From positions 1 to 45,597 of the forward strand of contig JAGQPF010000086.1 of NCBI GenBank assembly GCA_020426845.1: DNA of 45,597 nucleotides, in the 5' to 3' direction. The notes under the pieces are model-generated. The model did not search any database. It was not told where the DNA came from and was given only the letters and a program-made list of their open reading frames with translations. A program made the translations under genes and the position numbers. Origin of the DNA: Planctomycetales bacterium. Its GTDB lineage: Bacteria; Planctomycetota; Planctomycetia; Pirellulales; Pirellulaceae. Positions within the stretch are counted from its first letter, which is position 1. Each line of letters opens with the position of its first letter. Below, in pieces: positions 17,095-25,765 of this stretch.

Positions 17095-17097
17095 CGT

Positions 17098-17913
17098 ATG
17101 TGGACGCGACGACAATTTCACCAACTTGCCTGGACTGCCGGGTGTGGCTGCCTGCTTGGCTGTCGTTCCACGCCCGTCACGAACCGTAACCAGCTGATGC
17201 TGATTCAGGAGGACCAGGAGCTGACGCTCGGCAAGCAGTCCTATGAGGAGGCGACTGCCGAAGTGCCCCGTTCTCAGAATGCGGCTGCGACGCAGCAGGT
17301 GATGCAGGTGGGCCAGCGGATCGCTGCCGTGGCCAATCGCCCCGATTACCAATGGGAATTCCGTGTGTTGGCGACAGCCGAGCAGAACGCTTTTGCGTTG
17401 CCTGGCGGAAAGGTCGCCGTTCACGAAGGGATTCTGCCGGTCTGTCTGACGGAAGCCGGGTTAGCCGTGGTGATGTCGCACGAAATCGCCCATGCGTTGG
17501 CCCGGCACGGCGGGGAGCGCATGAGCCAGGGAATGGCGGTGAACGGCGTTAAACAATTGGGGCAGTATGTGATGCGTCAACAGCCAACGACTCGGCAGGA
17601 CCAACTGCTTCAGGCGTATGGCGTCGTCAGCAAGTACGCCTATGTGCTGCCCTACAGTCGGCGGCACGAGTCGGAGGCAGATCACATCGGATTGATGTTG
17701 ATGGCGCGAGCGGGTTACAACCCGGAGGAGGCGCCGCGTTTCTGGCAGCGGTTCGCGGCTCTCAACAACGCGGCAACGCCGGAATTTCTCTCGACGCACC
17801 CGGCCAGCGAGACGCGGGTCCAGCAGCTGACGAATCTGTTGCCGGAGGCTCAAAAGCTCTATGTCGAGTCGCCGCAACAGGTGAATCTCGGCCAAACTCT
17901 CGTGCTGAGCTAG
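17098..17913 (+). CDS. M48-family zinc metalloprotease, lipoprotein
   Basis: The 271-residue protein starts with a Tat-like or Sec lipoprotein signal (WTRRQFHQLAW, lipobox CLLGC with Cys22). The metallopeptidase motif SHEIAHALARH gives ligands H128, E129 (catalytic) and H132; the third ligand is E191 in the ESEADHIGL block. It resembles the LoiP/BepA-type M48B proteases that act on envelope proteins. NAFALPGGKVAVHEGIL and FLSTHPASETRVQQL are typical of this branch. No TPR tail of the BepA kind is present. It would be anchored to a membrane facing the periplasm. The gene is convergent with rpiB, 63 bp apart. Confidence 0.94.
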   Translation: MWTRRQFHQLAWTAGCGCLLGCRSTPVTNRNQLMLIQEDQELTLGKQSYEEATAEVPRSQNAAATQQVMQVGQRIAAVANRPDYQWEFRVLATAEQNAFALPGGKVAVHEGILPVCLTEAGLAVVMSHEIAHALARHGGERMSQGMAVNGVKQLGQYVMRQQPTTRQDQLLQAYGVVSKYAYVLPYSRRHESEADHIGLMLMARAGYNPEEAPRFWQRFAALNNAATPEFLSTHPASETRVQQLTNLLPEAQKLYVESPQQVNLGQTLVLS

Positions 17914-17976
17914 GGCCGTCGCTCGCCCCGCCCGATCACGCAACCATCATGCAATTGTAACGGCGGACAACTCGAC

Positions 17977-18411
17977 CTACCCGCCGCAGCTGTCCAGCTT
18001 CTCGACGCGGCGAGCGTGGCGTCCGCCTTCGAACTCGGTCTCCAAAAACAGCGAAATCAGTTGCTGCAAATCGGTTTCGGGCAGTTCTGCGGACAGGCAA
18101 AGCGCGTTCAAGTCGTTGTGTCGCCGGCTGATTTCCGCCTCAAAGGGAGTGCGAATCGAATGGGCGCGGACGCTGCGCACCTTGTTCGCGGCAATCGCCA
18201 TGCCGATGCCCGTGCCACACAGCAGAATGATCCGCTCCACGGCGCCGGCTGCCAACATGTTGGCGGCGGTGCGCGCCACGTCGGGGTAGTCCACACTTTC
18301 GGTCGAGTGGGCGCCTACATCGGTGACCTCATGGCCGAGGCTTTGCAGCCATTGAGTCAGGCGTCGTTTTATTTCGACTCCCCGATGGTCGGCGCCGATC
18401 GCAAGTTTCAT
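17977..18411 (-). CDS. rpiB: Ribose-5-phosphate isomerase B
   Basis: The 144-residue size is normal for RpiB, which interconverts ribose 5-phosphate and ribulose 5-phosphate. The start MKLAIGADHRG carries Asp8-His9; the active-site cysteine is Cys65 in LLCGTGIGMAIAANK; SVDYPDVA, RAHSIRTPFEAEISRRHND and the ALCLSAE block are all typical. The ATG at 18411 matches the family N-terminus better than the one at 18429. It lies 71 bp downstream of the TsaC-phosphatase fusion on the same strand, the same neighbourhood as ywlC-ywlE-ywlF in Bacillus subtilis. Confidence 0.95.
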   Translation of the reverse strand: MKLAIGADHRGVEIKRRLTQWLQSLGHEVTDVGAHSTESVDYPDVARTAANMLAAGAVERIILLCGTGIGMAIAANKVRSVRAHSIRTPFEAEISRRHNDLNALCLSAELPETDLQQLISLFLETEFEGGRHARRVEKLDSCGG

Positions 18412-18482
18412 GGCAGCAATACTTTCCACGCGAGATGGTCAACGCGAGTCGATGGCGGCGTCCGCGCCGGATCGGCCGAGCT

Positions 18483-19601
18483 TCACAGATCGAGCTGCTC
18501 GATCCAGTCGGGAAGTTGGGCTTCAATTTGGGTCGCGCATTGTTGGTAGACGCTCTCCGGACCGCCGATCGGATCGCTGACATCGCGACCGTCGTGGCAG
18601 AGCAGGTGCACCCGCTCGGCCGCCTCGGGCCATTGGGCACAAATCGCATCGCGATGCCCGCGGGTCATCGTCAGGATGAGGTCCGCGAAGCGGACGACCC
18701 GCTCGGTCAAGGGTTGGCTTTCGTGGTCGGAGATGTCGATATTCAGCTTGCTCATCGTGGTCACCGCCTCGATCGAAGCGCGCGCCCCGTTCATGGCGGC
18801 GATGCCGGCGGACATTACCATGACCCCCCGCTGCTCGAGCTCGCTGGGTTGGCAGGTCAGCCGCTGCGCCAGTTGCTCGCGCATCAAGCCGGCGGCCATT
18901 GGGCTCCGGCAGGTGTTGCCCGTGCACACCAGCACGACCATAAAGCTCGACAGTCGCTGCATTTGCGCTTCGGTAATCACGCCTTCGCGAAGCACTCGCA
19001 GGCCATCACCGTCGACTTGGGCGACAGTCGAATTTTGCGCAAAGCGGGTGCTGCCGGCGTCAACTACGATCGCGACTCGATCGTCCAGCTCGCGCAATGC
19101 GTCGCGGCCGGACGTTGCCGGCTCGTTGCCCGGCAGGTTGGCGCTGGTGAGCGCCAGTGGACCGGCGATCAGCCGCAGGACGCTCAGGGTAAAGTCGTCC
19201 GCAGGCACGCGGAGTCCGACCGTGCCCGTTGGCGCCACCGCCGATTGCACCGAGGGCGGCAGGCGGTGGACGACGCTGTCGGGATGTGTGGCGTCGACGA
19301 CCAGCGTTAGGGGACCGGGCCAGCAACGCCGTGCGATCCGCGCGGCCAAAGGCGGCAGGGCGGGAGCATAATCCAGCGCGTCCTCGGCGCTTTTGACCGC
19401 CAGCGCGAACGGCGAACTGGCTTCACGCGTTTTCAGCTGCTTGAGCTGCTCAACCGCCCGCTCATTCAGCGCGCTGGCCGCCACCCCGTAAACGGTTTCG
19501 GTGGGCAGCACGACGAGCTTCCCCTCGGCCAACGCCTGCACGGCGCGATGGACCGCGTCCCGCAGGTCCTCGGTTTGCTGGAGATCGATGTGAAGCGGCA
19601 T
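18483..19601 (-). CDS. Fusion of threonylcarbamoyl-AMP synthase (TsaC/Sua5-type) with a YwlE-like low-molecular-weight phosphatase
   Basis: Residues about 8-210 are a YrdC/TsaC domain (LPTETVYGVAASA, LKQLKTREASSPFALAV, WPGPLTLV, GLRVPADD, LTSANLPGNEPA, LREGVI). TsaC makes threonylcarbamoyl-AMP for the t6A37 modification of ANN-decoding tRNAs. Residues about 220-370 are a low-molecular-weight phosphatase: P-loop VCTGNTCRSP with C226 and R232, and D343 in VSDPIGG as general acid. The loop residue T230 matches Thr11 of Bacillus YwlE, which gives phosphoarginine specificity; tyrosine phosphatases usually have Ile there. The first domain lacks the Sua5 C-terminal domain, so it is TsaC-size. The ATG at 19601 fits the domain start; 19658 is an alternative. 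rpiB follows. Confidence 0.93.
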   Translation of the reverse strand: MPLHIDLQQTEDLRDAVHRAVQALAEGKLVVLPTETVYGVAASALNERAVEQLKQLKTREASSPFALAVKSAEDALDYAPALPPLAARIARRCWPGPLTLVVDATHPDSVVHRLPPSVQSAVAPTGTVGLRVPADDFTLSVLRLIAGPLALTSANLPGNEPATSGRDALRELDDRVAIVVDAGSTRFAQNSTVAQVDGDGLRVLREGVITEAQMQRLSSFMVVLVCTGNTCRSPMAAGLMREQLAQRLTCQPSELEQRGVMVMSAGIAAMNGARASIEAVTTMSKLNIDISDHESQPLTERVVRFADLILTMTRGHRDAICAQWPEAAERVHLLCHDGRDVSDPIGGPESVYQQCATQIEAQLPDWIEQLDL

Positions 19602-19626
19602 GGAGCCAACACCTCGTAACACCATT

Positions 19627-19646
19627 CTAGTAGGCCGTTGAAATCC
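19627..19646. repeat. Family E repeat
   Basis: CTAGTAGGCCGTTGAAATCC lies 26 bp upstream of the TsaC-fusion start. It matches the copies near 15570 and 32421. Confidence 0.55.
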
Positions 19647-20075
19647 CTGATTCGGCAACCACAGGTTGTTCCGCTCGTCGGCTGGGTGTTATGCAACCGG
19701 CGGCAACGAAGGGTTTCAACGGGCCCGGCGACATCCGGCCAAGCGCCGAACCGTCTTTCGTAATACGTTAGATTAAAAGATTTTAGGAACGGCGACAACG
19801 GACGGAAACCGGCGGCGCCGAGGCGGCTCCATTGGGCCTGACAAGGGGGGCCTAACCATCGCCTAAGCATCGCCTGCGCTGGAGCCTCGACCGGCTGCGG
19901 CATCCTCAAGGAGCACGGTTGGCGTTTTTCTCGATTCGATTTCCCGCCGATTCATCGTCCCCTTCGATTTTTTTGCCGAGAAATTTGCTTCGCCAGCGAA
20001 CGGAGGGAGCCGCTTGCAGTGGCAATGTCGAATCGGGCTTGAGCGGGCTCGGCAGACTCTTCGTTGGTCTTACTA

Positions 20076-20180
20076 GCATATCCCTCGCTGACGCTTCGGG
20101 TTTCCTTTCCGAGTTCGCGGCGATCCTGGTCCCTGGCATATCCCTCGCCGACGCTTCGGGGTTCCTTTCCGAGTTTGCGG
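20076..20180 (+). repeat. Family B repeats, two copies in a 60-bp tandem
   Basis: Each copy reads GCATATCCCTCGC(T/C)GACGC, TTCGGG, then TTTCC and a shared CCGAGTT(C/T)GCGG tail. Copy 1 is at 20076-20120 and copy 2 at 20136-20180. The duplicated unit is longer than the core, which indicates local tandem duplication. Confidence 0.9.
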
Positions 20181-20256
20181 AGATTTGGGTTTATTGGCCC
20201 TCCGGCCCCCAAGACTGGTAGACTCGAAGGGAGCTGCCCAGCCGTCTGGGCACCAT

Positions 20257-20290
20257 CACTCACTCACTCACTCACTCACTACTCACTCAC
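20257..20290. repeat. ACTC tetranucleotide microsatellite
   Basis: About eight near-perfect ACTC units interrupted once, about 120 bp upstream of the NHL-repeat gene. Confidence 0.85.
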
Positions 20291-20410
20291 CACTACACGA
20301 CGCTGATTGTTTCCGAAACCTCCGGTGCACGCACCTCAGCTGCCATGGCCTCCGTCATCCCATCCCGCGCACGCGACTCACGGGCCGCGCTTGGTGATCG
20401 CTCCCAAGCG

Positions 20411-21355
20411 ATGTCGCGACGGGAGCTGCTGATGTTCCTGGGGGCGGCGCCAGTCGCCGCCTCATTGGCCGGCTGTCTGCCGCAAGCCTCCGAGAATTCG
20501 ATCGGAGCGGAGCTGCGGGTGTGGGGAACGCAAGGCAAAGAACGCGGCGAGTTTTACAAGCCGCGGGCGATGACGATTGGCCCTGCCGGGCTGCTCTACA
20601 TTGTCGACAAGACCGGGCGGATTCAGGTGTTCGACCAGGACGGCGAGTTTCTGCGCGTCTGGCAGACTCCCGAAATCGCCAACGGCAAACCGTGTGGGCT
20701 GTCATTTGACCACCAGGGCCGCCTGATTGTGGCCGACACGCACTACCATCGCGTGCTGCGTTACACGCCCAAGGGTGAGTTGCTCTCCGAGCTGACGTTG
20801 GGGGGAGTCTGCGGCGAGGGTCCCGGCGAGTTCAGCTTCATCACTCGAGCCGTGGAGGATGCGAGCGGCCATCTGTATGTGGGCGAATACGGGGCCAGCG
20901 ATCGCATCCAGAAGTTCGACGCCGAAGGCCGGTTCCTCTTCCAATGGGGAGCGCATGGCGAGGGGCTCGACGCGTTCAATCGCCCCCAGGCGTTGGTGCT
21001 CGACAAGCAAGAATTGTTGTGGGTCGTGGACGCTTGCAATCACCGCATTCTCGTGTTTGACGCGCGCGGCGACGAGCCCCGGCTCGTGCGGCATTGGGGG
21101 ACACAGGGCGAGGCGCCGGGCGAGTTGCGATACCCCTGGGACCTTTGGCTGGAGGGCAAGCACGTTTACGTGTGCGAACTCGGCAATCACCGGATTCAGA
21201 AGTTTACCCGCGACGGCGCGCTGGTGGCCAGTTGGGGCGGCCCCGGCTCGGGCCCCGGGCAGTTGAAGCAGCCGTGGTCGATCGTGCGAAACGATCGAGG
21301 CCAGATGTTCGTCTTGGATACATACAACCACCGCGTCAAGCGGATACAATTTTGA
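20411..21355 (+). CDS. NHL-repeat beta-propeller, Tat-type lipoprotein
   Basis: The 314-residue protein begins MSRRELLMFLGAAPVAASLAGC: a twin-arginine-like motif followed by a lipobox with Cys22. The rest is built of about six NHL blades, seen as recurring G-F-PR-x-x and HRIQKF or HRV-KI patterns (GRIQVFDQDGEF, HRVLRYTPKGEL, DRIQKFDAEGRF, HRILVFDARGDE, HRIQKFTRDGAL, HRVKRIQF). Such propellers act as exported protein- or ligand-binding surfaces. The ATG at 20411 is chosen because it starts the signal; the earlier ATG at 20345 would put 22 polar residues in front of it. The vWA gene starts 55 bp downstream, so they may be one transcript. Confidence 0.92.
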   Translation: MSRRELLMFLGAAPVAASLAGCLPQASENSIGAELRVWGTQGKERGEFYKPRAMTIGPAGLLYIVDKTGRIQVFDQDGEFLRVWQTPEIANGKPCGLSFDHQGRLIVADTHYHRVLRYTPKGELLSELTLGGVCGEGPGEFSFITRAVEDASGHLYVGEYGASDRIQKFDAEGRFLFQWGAHGEGLDAFNRPQALVLDKQELLWVVDACNHRILVFDARGDEPRLVRHWGTQGEAPGELRYPWDLWLEGKHVYVCELGNHRIQKFTRDGALVASWGGPGSGPGQLKQPWSIVRNDRGQMFVLDTYNHRVKRIQF

Positions 21356-21410
21356 ACGAAACGCTCCCTCGTCAACGGGCCCGTCCAACCATCGCGGAAT
21401 AGGCTAGCGA

Positions 21411-24400
21411 ATGTTCGGATTCCAAATCGGATTCAACAGCCCTCTCTATTTGCTGCTGTTGCTGGTGATTCCGCTGTTCTGGATGCTGAGCTACCACAGC
21501 CTCTCGGGACTCGGCAGCACTCGCCGCTTGATCTCGTTGTCGCTTCGCAGCTTGTTGCTGGCGATGATCGTGATGGCGTTGGCGGAGGTGCAGTTGGAGC
21601 GGATGAACGAGCGATTGACGGTCATCTATCTGTTGGACCAGTCGGCCAGCATTCCGGCCGCGAAACGCAGCGCGATGCTCAACTATGTGGTCGAGGATGC
21701 GCTGGCTCATCGCAATCGCGCTCACGGCGACCGCGCGGGCGTGGTCGTGTTCGGCAAAGAGGCGCTGATCGAGTTCCCGCCGATGGAGGAGGACATTCCG
21801 GCGGCGGGCGTGCTGGACACTGCGCGACAGGTGCATAGCGACGCCACCGACCTGGCGGCCGCGATGGGGCTCGCCCAGACCCTGTTCGCCGAGGACACGG
21901 CGAAGCGAATCGTCATCGTCACCGACGGCAACGAAAACCTTGGCGACGCGCGAGCGATGGCGCCGACGCTCGCCGAAAAGGGCATCGGCATCAACATTGT
22001 GCCCATCGACCTCGACTCGCATGGCGAGATCGCCGTCGACAAGGTGATCCTGCCCAGCGACATCCGCGAGAACCAGTCGCTGGAGGCTCGCGTGTCGGTC
22101 GTCAATCTCTCCGAGCAAGACGTCGAGGCGACGTTGCGAGTGATCCGCCGCGCGGGCGATGACGACGAGCTGCTGAAGGAACAGGACGTCGTGTTGGCGC
22201 CGGGCAAGCAGGTGTTTCGCATTCCGCACTTCGTCTCCAGCCCCGATGTCTACACCTATCGCGCCGTGGTGACCCCCAAGGACCCGGCTCATGACTTGAT
22301 GGTGCAAAACAATGAAGCGACGGCGTTCACGCACGTTCGCGGCCGGGGACGGGTGTTGCTGATCGAGAACTGGGCGGAGCGCGGCTCGTACGACTATCTG
22401 GCCCAGCGGCTCCGCGCTAGCGACATTGAAGTGCGCGTTCGCGGCAGCGATGACCCGTTCCAATCGCTGGCCGAGTTGCAGGCGTACGACGCGGTCATCC
22501 TGGGCGATGTGCCGCGCAGCAGCGCGGCGGCCGACGGCTCGGACGTGAAGAACTTCAGCGACGATCAGATCCGCATGCTGGTCCGCGCGGTCGAGCAGAT
22601 GGGCATCGGCGTCATCATGATGGGCGGCCCCAACAGCTTTGGCGCCGGCGGCTGGACCAACACGGATCTCGAGAAGGCGATGCCGGTCGACTTTCAGATC
22701 AAGAATGAGAAGGTCCGACCCGTCGGCGCGCTGGTGCTGATGATGCACGCCTGCGAGCTGCCGCAGGGCAACTATTGGGAGAAGGTTGTTGCTCAGGAGG
22801 CGATCAAGGCGCTGGGGCCGGGGGACTATTGCGGCTTGTCGTACTGGGACAACAACACCGGCAAGTCGGGCTGGCTTTGGAATTCCCCGCTGGGCCTGCA
22901 GGCGGTTGGCGGCAGCCGCAACGCCATGCTGGCCAGGTTGAGCCGGATGTCGCCGGGCGACATGCCCGACTTCGAGGGTGCCATGAAGATGTCACTGGCC
23001 GGGTTCAACTCCGTCCGCCGCGCCGCCGTCAAGCACATGATCATTATCAGCGACGGCGACCCCAGCCCGCCTAGCCGCGGCACGATGCTCGGCTACCAAG
23101 CGGCCAAAATTCAGATCTCGACCGTCGCGATCGGCACGCACGGCCAGCCGGGCAACACCTTGCTGCAACAGATCGCCACCGACACCGGCGGCAAATATTA
23201 TGTCGTCCGCAATCCGCAGGCCCTGCCGCGGATCTATCAGAACGAGGCCCGCAAGGTCTCGCGGCCGCTGGTCTACGAGCCCGAGGGCGGCGTCACGCCG
23301 CAGGTCGTGCGCGGCCATGAGATGCACGGCTTCCTCGACGCCGGACAGCAACTTCCCAACGTCGCCGGCTTCGTGCTCACGACGCTCAAGGACAGCCAGC
23401 TCGTCGAGGTCTCGATTCGCTCGCCCAAGCCGGCCGACGCCGCCAACTCCAGCATCCTCGCCAGCTGGCAGTACGGACGTGGCCGCACCGTTGCGTTCAC
23501 CAGCGACGCGGGACACCGCTGGGCGTCGTCATGGACCGACTGGGAGAGTTACGATCGCTTCTTCGAACAGATGGTGCGCTGGGCGATGCGGCCGATCGAC
23601 GAGGACGCCGAATTCACGGTGGACAATGAGATCAAGGACGGCCGCGTGACGACGGTGATTCGCGCCCTCGACAAACAATCCAGCGAGTTCATCAGCGATT
23701 TGCAGATGAGCGCCACCGTCACCGCGCCGGACATGTCCACCTTCGAGGCCCCGATTGTGCAAGTTGCGCCGGGCACCTATCAGGCGGTGTTCGACGCCGA
23801 TCAGTCCGGCGACTATCTCTTGAGCATCAATCCAGGCGACAAGGTCGACGAAGACGGCAAGACCCGCTCGCGTGGCGTCGTCACCGCCGGCGTCACCGTG
23901 CCGTACTCGGCCGAGTTTCGGGATCGCGAGACCAACGTCGCGCTGCTCAAGGCGCTCGCCGGCGTGCGACCTCAAGGCGGCCAGCCCGGCCACATGCTGC
24001 CGTTCAACGTGTCACGAACCGTGACCGTGGATGAAAGCGGCAAGGAGGTCGAGTCGCCGCACTCGTTCCAACACAACCTCCAGCGGGCCGTCAGTATTCA
24101 GGACGTCTGGCCGCTGTTTGTGCTCGCCGCGTCCCTGGTGTTCTTCGCCGACATCTTCGTGCGACGAGTGACCGTTTCCTGGGAGTGGACCCAGCCGATT
24201 CGACAATGGGTGCGCAAACGCTGGACAGGCGACGAGGCCGCGGGGGAGCAGGTCTCCAGCCGGCTCGAGCAGCTGCGCAGCCGCAAGGAGGCGGTCGGCG
24301 AGGAGCTGGACGAGCGCCGTCGAGCCACTCGCTTCGAACCCAGTCCCGACGTGGACTTGAATCTGCAGGACGCCGTCGACCAAGGATCCTCTCGGCCCGC

Positions 24401-24518
24401 CCAACGCGACAACCCTGCCGCGAAGCCGTCTCCGGGCCCCGATGCCAAGGAAGACGAGGATTACACTTCGCGGCTGCTGAAGGCGAAGAACGAGGCGTTC
24501 AAACGCAAAGAACAATGA
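21411..24518 (+). CDS. Large membrane protein: BatA-like N-terminus, vWA, GATase-like domain, second vWA-like domain
   Basis: The 1035-residue protein starts with two hydrophobic segments (about 10-28 and 40-58) typical of BatA-type proteins. The first vWA domain (about 70-200) has MIDAS D76-Q-S78-A-S80 and VTDGNEN at 171-176. A strand-rich linker (205-310) precedes a class I glutamine-amidotransferase-like domain (about 313-430: GRVLLIENW, YDAVILGDVPRS, GIGVIMMGGPNSFGAGGW) with no nucleophilic Cys. A second vWA-like domain (about 437-610) keeps IIISDGDPSPP but has MHACE in place of D-x-S-x-S. A C-terminal hydrophobic segment (899-916) and a charged cytoplasmic tail end the protein. It heads a row with MoxR, DUF58 and BatA-vWA genes. 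Such proteins are thought to be MoxR clients in an envelope complex. Confidence 0.9.
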   Translation: MFGFQIGFNSPLYLLLLLVIPLFWMLSYHSLSGLGSTRRLISLSLRSLLLAMIVMALAEVQLERMNERLTVIYLLDQSASIPAAKRSAMLNYVVEDALAHRNRAHGDRAGVVVFGKEALIEFPPMEEDIPAAGVLDTARQVHSDATDLAAAMGLAQTLFAEDTAKRIVIVTDGNENLGDARAMAPTLAEKGIGINIVPIDLDSHGEIAVDKVILPSDIRENQSLEARVSVVNLSEQDVEATLRVIRRAGDDDELLKEQDVVLAPGKQVFRIPHFVSSPDVYTYRAVVTPKDPAHDLMVQNNEATAFTHVRGRGRVLLIENWAERGSYDYLAQRLRASDIEVRVRGSDDPFQSLAELQAYDAVILGDVPRSSAAADGSDVKNFSDDQIRMLVRAVEQMGIGVIMMGGPNSFGAGGWTNTDLEKAMPVDFQIKNEKVRPVGALVLMMHACELPQGNYWEKVVAQEAIKALGPGDYCGLSYWDNNTGKSGWLWNSPLGLQAVGGSRNAMLARLSRMSPGDMPDFEGAMKMSLAGFNSVRRAAVKHMIIISDGDPSPPSRGTMLGYQAAKIQISTVAIGTHGQPGNTLLQQIATDTGGKYYVVRNPQALPRIYQNEARKVSRPLVYEPEGGVTPQVVRGHEMHGFLDAGQQLPNVAGFVLTTLKDSQLVEVSIRSPKPADAANSSILASWQYGRGRTVAFTSDAGHRWASSWTDWESYDRFFEQMVRWAMRPIDEDAEFTVDNEIKDGRVTTVIRALDKQSSEFISDLQMSATVTAPDMSTFEAPIVQVAPGTYQAVFDADQSGDYLLSINPGDKVDEDGKTRSRGVVTAGVTVPYSAEFRDRETNVALLKALAGVRPQGGQPGHMLPFNVSRTVTVDESGKEVESPHSFQHNLQRAVSIQDVWPLFVLAASLVFFADIFVRRVTVSWEWTQPIRQWVRKRWTGDEAAGEQVSSRLEQLRSRKEAVGEELDERRRATRFEPSPDVDLNLQDAVDQGSSRPAQRDNPAAKPSPGPDAKEDEDYTSRLLKAKNEAFKRKEQ

Positions 24519-24631
24519 TCCCTTTCTGCATCCGCTACGCAGCGATCGCGAAACTACCGTCAACGGCGCTCACGAATGAGCGCGTTCTCGTAAACTGTGC
24601 CACTTGAATTGCAGTCCCTTGAGGAATCCCT

Positions 24632-25660
24632 ATGAGCTCGGCCGAGTCGATGCAACAACAGGCGGAAGAATTCCGCGAACGATATAACGCTGTGCGGGAG
24701 CAGATCGGCAGGGTCATCGTTGGCCACGACGAGATTGTCCACGGCGTGCTGACCTGCCTGTTCGTCGGCGGCCATTGCCTGCTGGAAGGTGTGCCGGGCT
24801 TGGGCAAGACCTTGCTGGTGCGCACGCTGGCGCAATGTCTGAACCTGGACTTCTCCCGCATTCAGTTCACGCCCGACTTGATGCCCGCCGACATTCTCGG
24901 CACCAACATGGTGGTGGAGACGCCCGACGGCAAACGCGCGTTCGAATTTCAAAAGGGACCGATCTTCACCCAAATCTGCCTGGCGGACGAGATCAACCGC
25001 GCGACGCCCAAGACGCAGTCGGCGATGCTCGAGACGATGCAGGAAGGCACCGTGACCGCCGGCGGCCACCGCTTCGTGCTCGACAAGCCGTTCTTCGTGA
25101 TGGCGACGCAGAATCCGATTGAGCAGGAGGGCACCTACCCGCTGCCCGAGGCGCAGCTGGACCGCTTCTTCTTCAAGCTTGTCGTCGGCTATTCGACGCG
25201 CAAAGAGCTCGCCACCATTATTGATCGCACCACTCGCGGCGTTATCGTCGAGCCCGAGCCGGTGATGGACGGCCACGAGATCGTCAAGTGGCAGCGATTG
25301 ATCCGCGACGTGATCCTCGCCGAACACGTGCAGGATTACATCGTGCGGCTGGTGATGGCCACGCATCCCGACGGGCCTCAGTCGCTGCCGGTCACCAATC
25401 AGTACCTGCGCTGGGGCAGCAGCCCTCGCGGCGCCCAGACCCTGGCCCTCGCCTCCAAAGTGCGCGCGTTGCTCGAGGGACGCTTTAACGTCAGCTTCGA
25501 GGACGTGCGGCGCGTGTACCTGCCGGCAATGCGGCATCGCGTTGTGCCCAACTTCGAGGCGCAGGCCGAGGGGGTCGAGTCAGATCAAGTGCTGCTCGAG
25601 ATTCTCGAAAAGCTACCCGAGAAGGCCGACGCGGCAGCTTACGCCGCCGAAGGCGCCTGA
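24632..25660 (+). CDS. MoxR-family AAA+ ATPase
   Basis: The 342-residue MoxR proper protein has Walker A GVPGLGKT (53-60), Walker B ICLADE (115-120) followed by INRATPKTQSAMLETMQEG, sensor 1 Asn161 in ATQNPIEQEGTYPLPEAQLDR, and the C-terminal SPRGAQTLALASKVRAL lid block. MoxR ATPases remodel vWA-domain partners. The ATG at 24632 is preceded by GAGGAA (24622-24627 region). It is the classic-branch MoxR, clearly different from the RavA-like ATPase at 7650. The neighbours (DUF58 after 105 bp, BatA-vWA after that) form the usual MoxR-DUF58-vWA order. Confidence 0.96.
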   Translation: MSSAESMQQQAEEFRERYNAVREQIGRVIVGHDEIVHGVLTCLFVGGHCLLEGVPGLGKTLLVRTLAQCLNLDFSRIQFTPDLMPADILGTNMVVETPDGKRAFEFQKGPIFTQICLADEINRATPKTQSAMLETMQEGTVTAGGHRFVLDKPFFVMATQNPIEQEGTYPLPEAQLDRFFFKLVVGYSTRKELATIIDRTTRGVIVEPEPVMDGHEIVKWQRLIRDVILAEHVQDYIVRLVMATHPDGPQSLPVTNQYLRWGSSPRGAQTLALASKVRALLEGRFNVSFEDVRRVYLPAMRHRVVPNFEAQAEGVESDQVLLEILEKLPEKADAAAYAAEGA

Positions 25661-25765
25661 TGATGACGTGGGACCGCTCGGCTGGACCTCACAAAGGGCG
25701 CCGGCGATGTTCCTCTAGCCTTGAGAAGCCTTCACTCCACCGCGCTGACCCTCGGTTTTGCCACC

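Larger units (their letters stand above)
16487..17097. other. 611-bp divergent intergenic region, no gene supported
   Basis: This gap between HU and the M48 protease carries the promoters of both. Visible features are a perfect 6-bp stem with CAGA loop (TCCCCG-CAGA-CGGGGA, 16835-16850), a 12-bp direct repeat GGTTCTCTTCAT (16893-16904 and 16905-16916), and one family B repeat at 17041-17070. I tested it by eye for tRNA or known RNA folds and saw none, but a small RNA cannot be excluded. Confidence 0.65.
19602..20410. other. 809-bp divergent intergenic region, no gene supported
   Basis: This gap between the TsaC fusion and the NHL gene holds a family E copy (19627-19646), an A/T-rich patch near 19760-19790 (TAATACGTTAGATTAAAAGA), two family B repeats (20076-20120, 20136-20180) and an ACTC microsatellite (20257-20290). 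The open frames here are short and rich in arginine, serine and leucine and look spurious. Confidence 0.7.

Noticed and set aside
21372-22748. 458-codon open frame antisense to the large vWA gene
   Set aside because: Same reason: the sense strand encodes BatA-like, vWA and GATase-like domains without a break.
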